Positions 63,915-64,000 of a stretch of 64,000 bases of DNA are shown here, one piece after another. Source of the DNA: Iningainema tapete BLCC-T55. GTDB taxonomy: Bacteria > Cyanobacteriota > Cyanobacteriia > Cyanobacteriales > Nostocaceae. Within the stretch, counting starts at the first letter, position 1. Every line of letters starts with the position of its first letter. The notes under the pieces are model-generated. The model was not told the DNA's origin. It saw only the letters and a list, made by a program, of their open reading frames with translations, and did not search any database. The stretch is taken from contig NZ_JACXAE010000067.1 in assembly GCF_014698965.1 (NCBI RefSeq), forward strand, positions 1 to 64,000. The letters run 5' to 3'. Position numbers and translations under genes: made by a program.

Positions 63915-64000
63915 AATCAACTCGTTCCCATGCTCCGCTTGGGAACGCCTTAGTTGGAGGCTCCGCCTCGCGAAATTTAGCACAGGCAGCAGCCCACTTG
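63915..64000. other. End of window, repeat only
   Basis: No gene is visible. A hairpin CGTTCCCA/TGGGAACG (63923-63947) and GGAGGCTCCGCCTCGCG belong to another repeat family, related to the one at 14969. Confidence 0.6.

Overview
The window looks like chromosomal DNA of a filamentous, probably heterocystous cyanobacterium (order Nostocales). The evidence is the many GCGATCGC (HIP1) octamers, genes for light-dependent protochlorophyllide reductase, PsbQ and HemJ, PEP-CTERM, CHASE2, DUF928 and CHAT proteins, GAF-rich histidine kinases, and several cyanobacterial repeat families: palindromes with TAGAGACG arms, AACAATT heptamer arrays and GATCCCCGAC hairpins. The species cannot be named from the sequence alone. 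No rRNA, tRNA or CRISPR array was recognised.

Layout. Positions 1-10400: an AGE-family sugar epimerase-like gene, a STAS protein and glgX, then a partner-switching set (STAS, RsbW-like kinase, RsbU-like phosphatase), CHASE2, DUF928 and a peptidoglycan-binding protein. glgX is broken twice, by an internal deletion and by an IS1634-type element with 38-bp ends and a GATA target duplication. 10400-15000: GAF protein, MFS transporter, a Gly/Asn-rich small protein and two tandem PEP-CTERM proteins. 15000-22130: an RND efflux operon with an antiporter, and a divergent TetR regulator. 22180-26000: a decaying stretch with a broken amidase, a RelE toxin with a stop, a three-lesion TerB/GTPase gene and a frameshifted small gene. 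26000-34700: GNAT, LPOR, a DUF433/DUF5615 pair, an FAD monooxygenase with a divergent TetR, an amino-acid ABC receptor-permease fusion, a PIN remnant and an intact HicB-like/PIN pair. 36000-38600: a SET-domain protein next to a heme-oxygenase-like DUF3865 protein, and a DUF6671 protein. 38900-45200: a four-gene phosphorelay. 45300-50400: small and accessory genes and a remnant of a non-canonical psbA. 50400-55100: a second two-component locus. 55100-64000: membrane protein, HemJ, hydrolase, ThiO-like oxidase, PsbQ, DCC protein, Dps and a TPR-CHAT protein.

Two themes stand out. First, about a dozen genes are broken by internal deletions, single-base shifts or nonsense changes while their neighbours are intact. 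Second, palindromic repeats do more than fill intergenic space: they supply the stop codons of glgX and the CHAT gene, sit in frame inside at least three coding regions, and flank a remnant of a REP-associated (Y1) transposase. The SET plus DUF3865 pair and the psbA remnant lacking Mn-cluster ligands are the most interesting biological leads.
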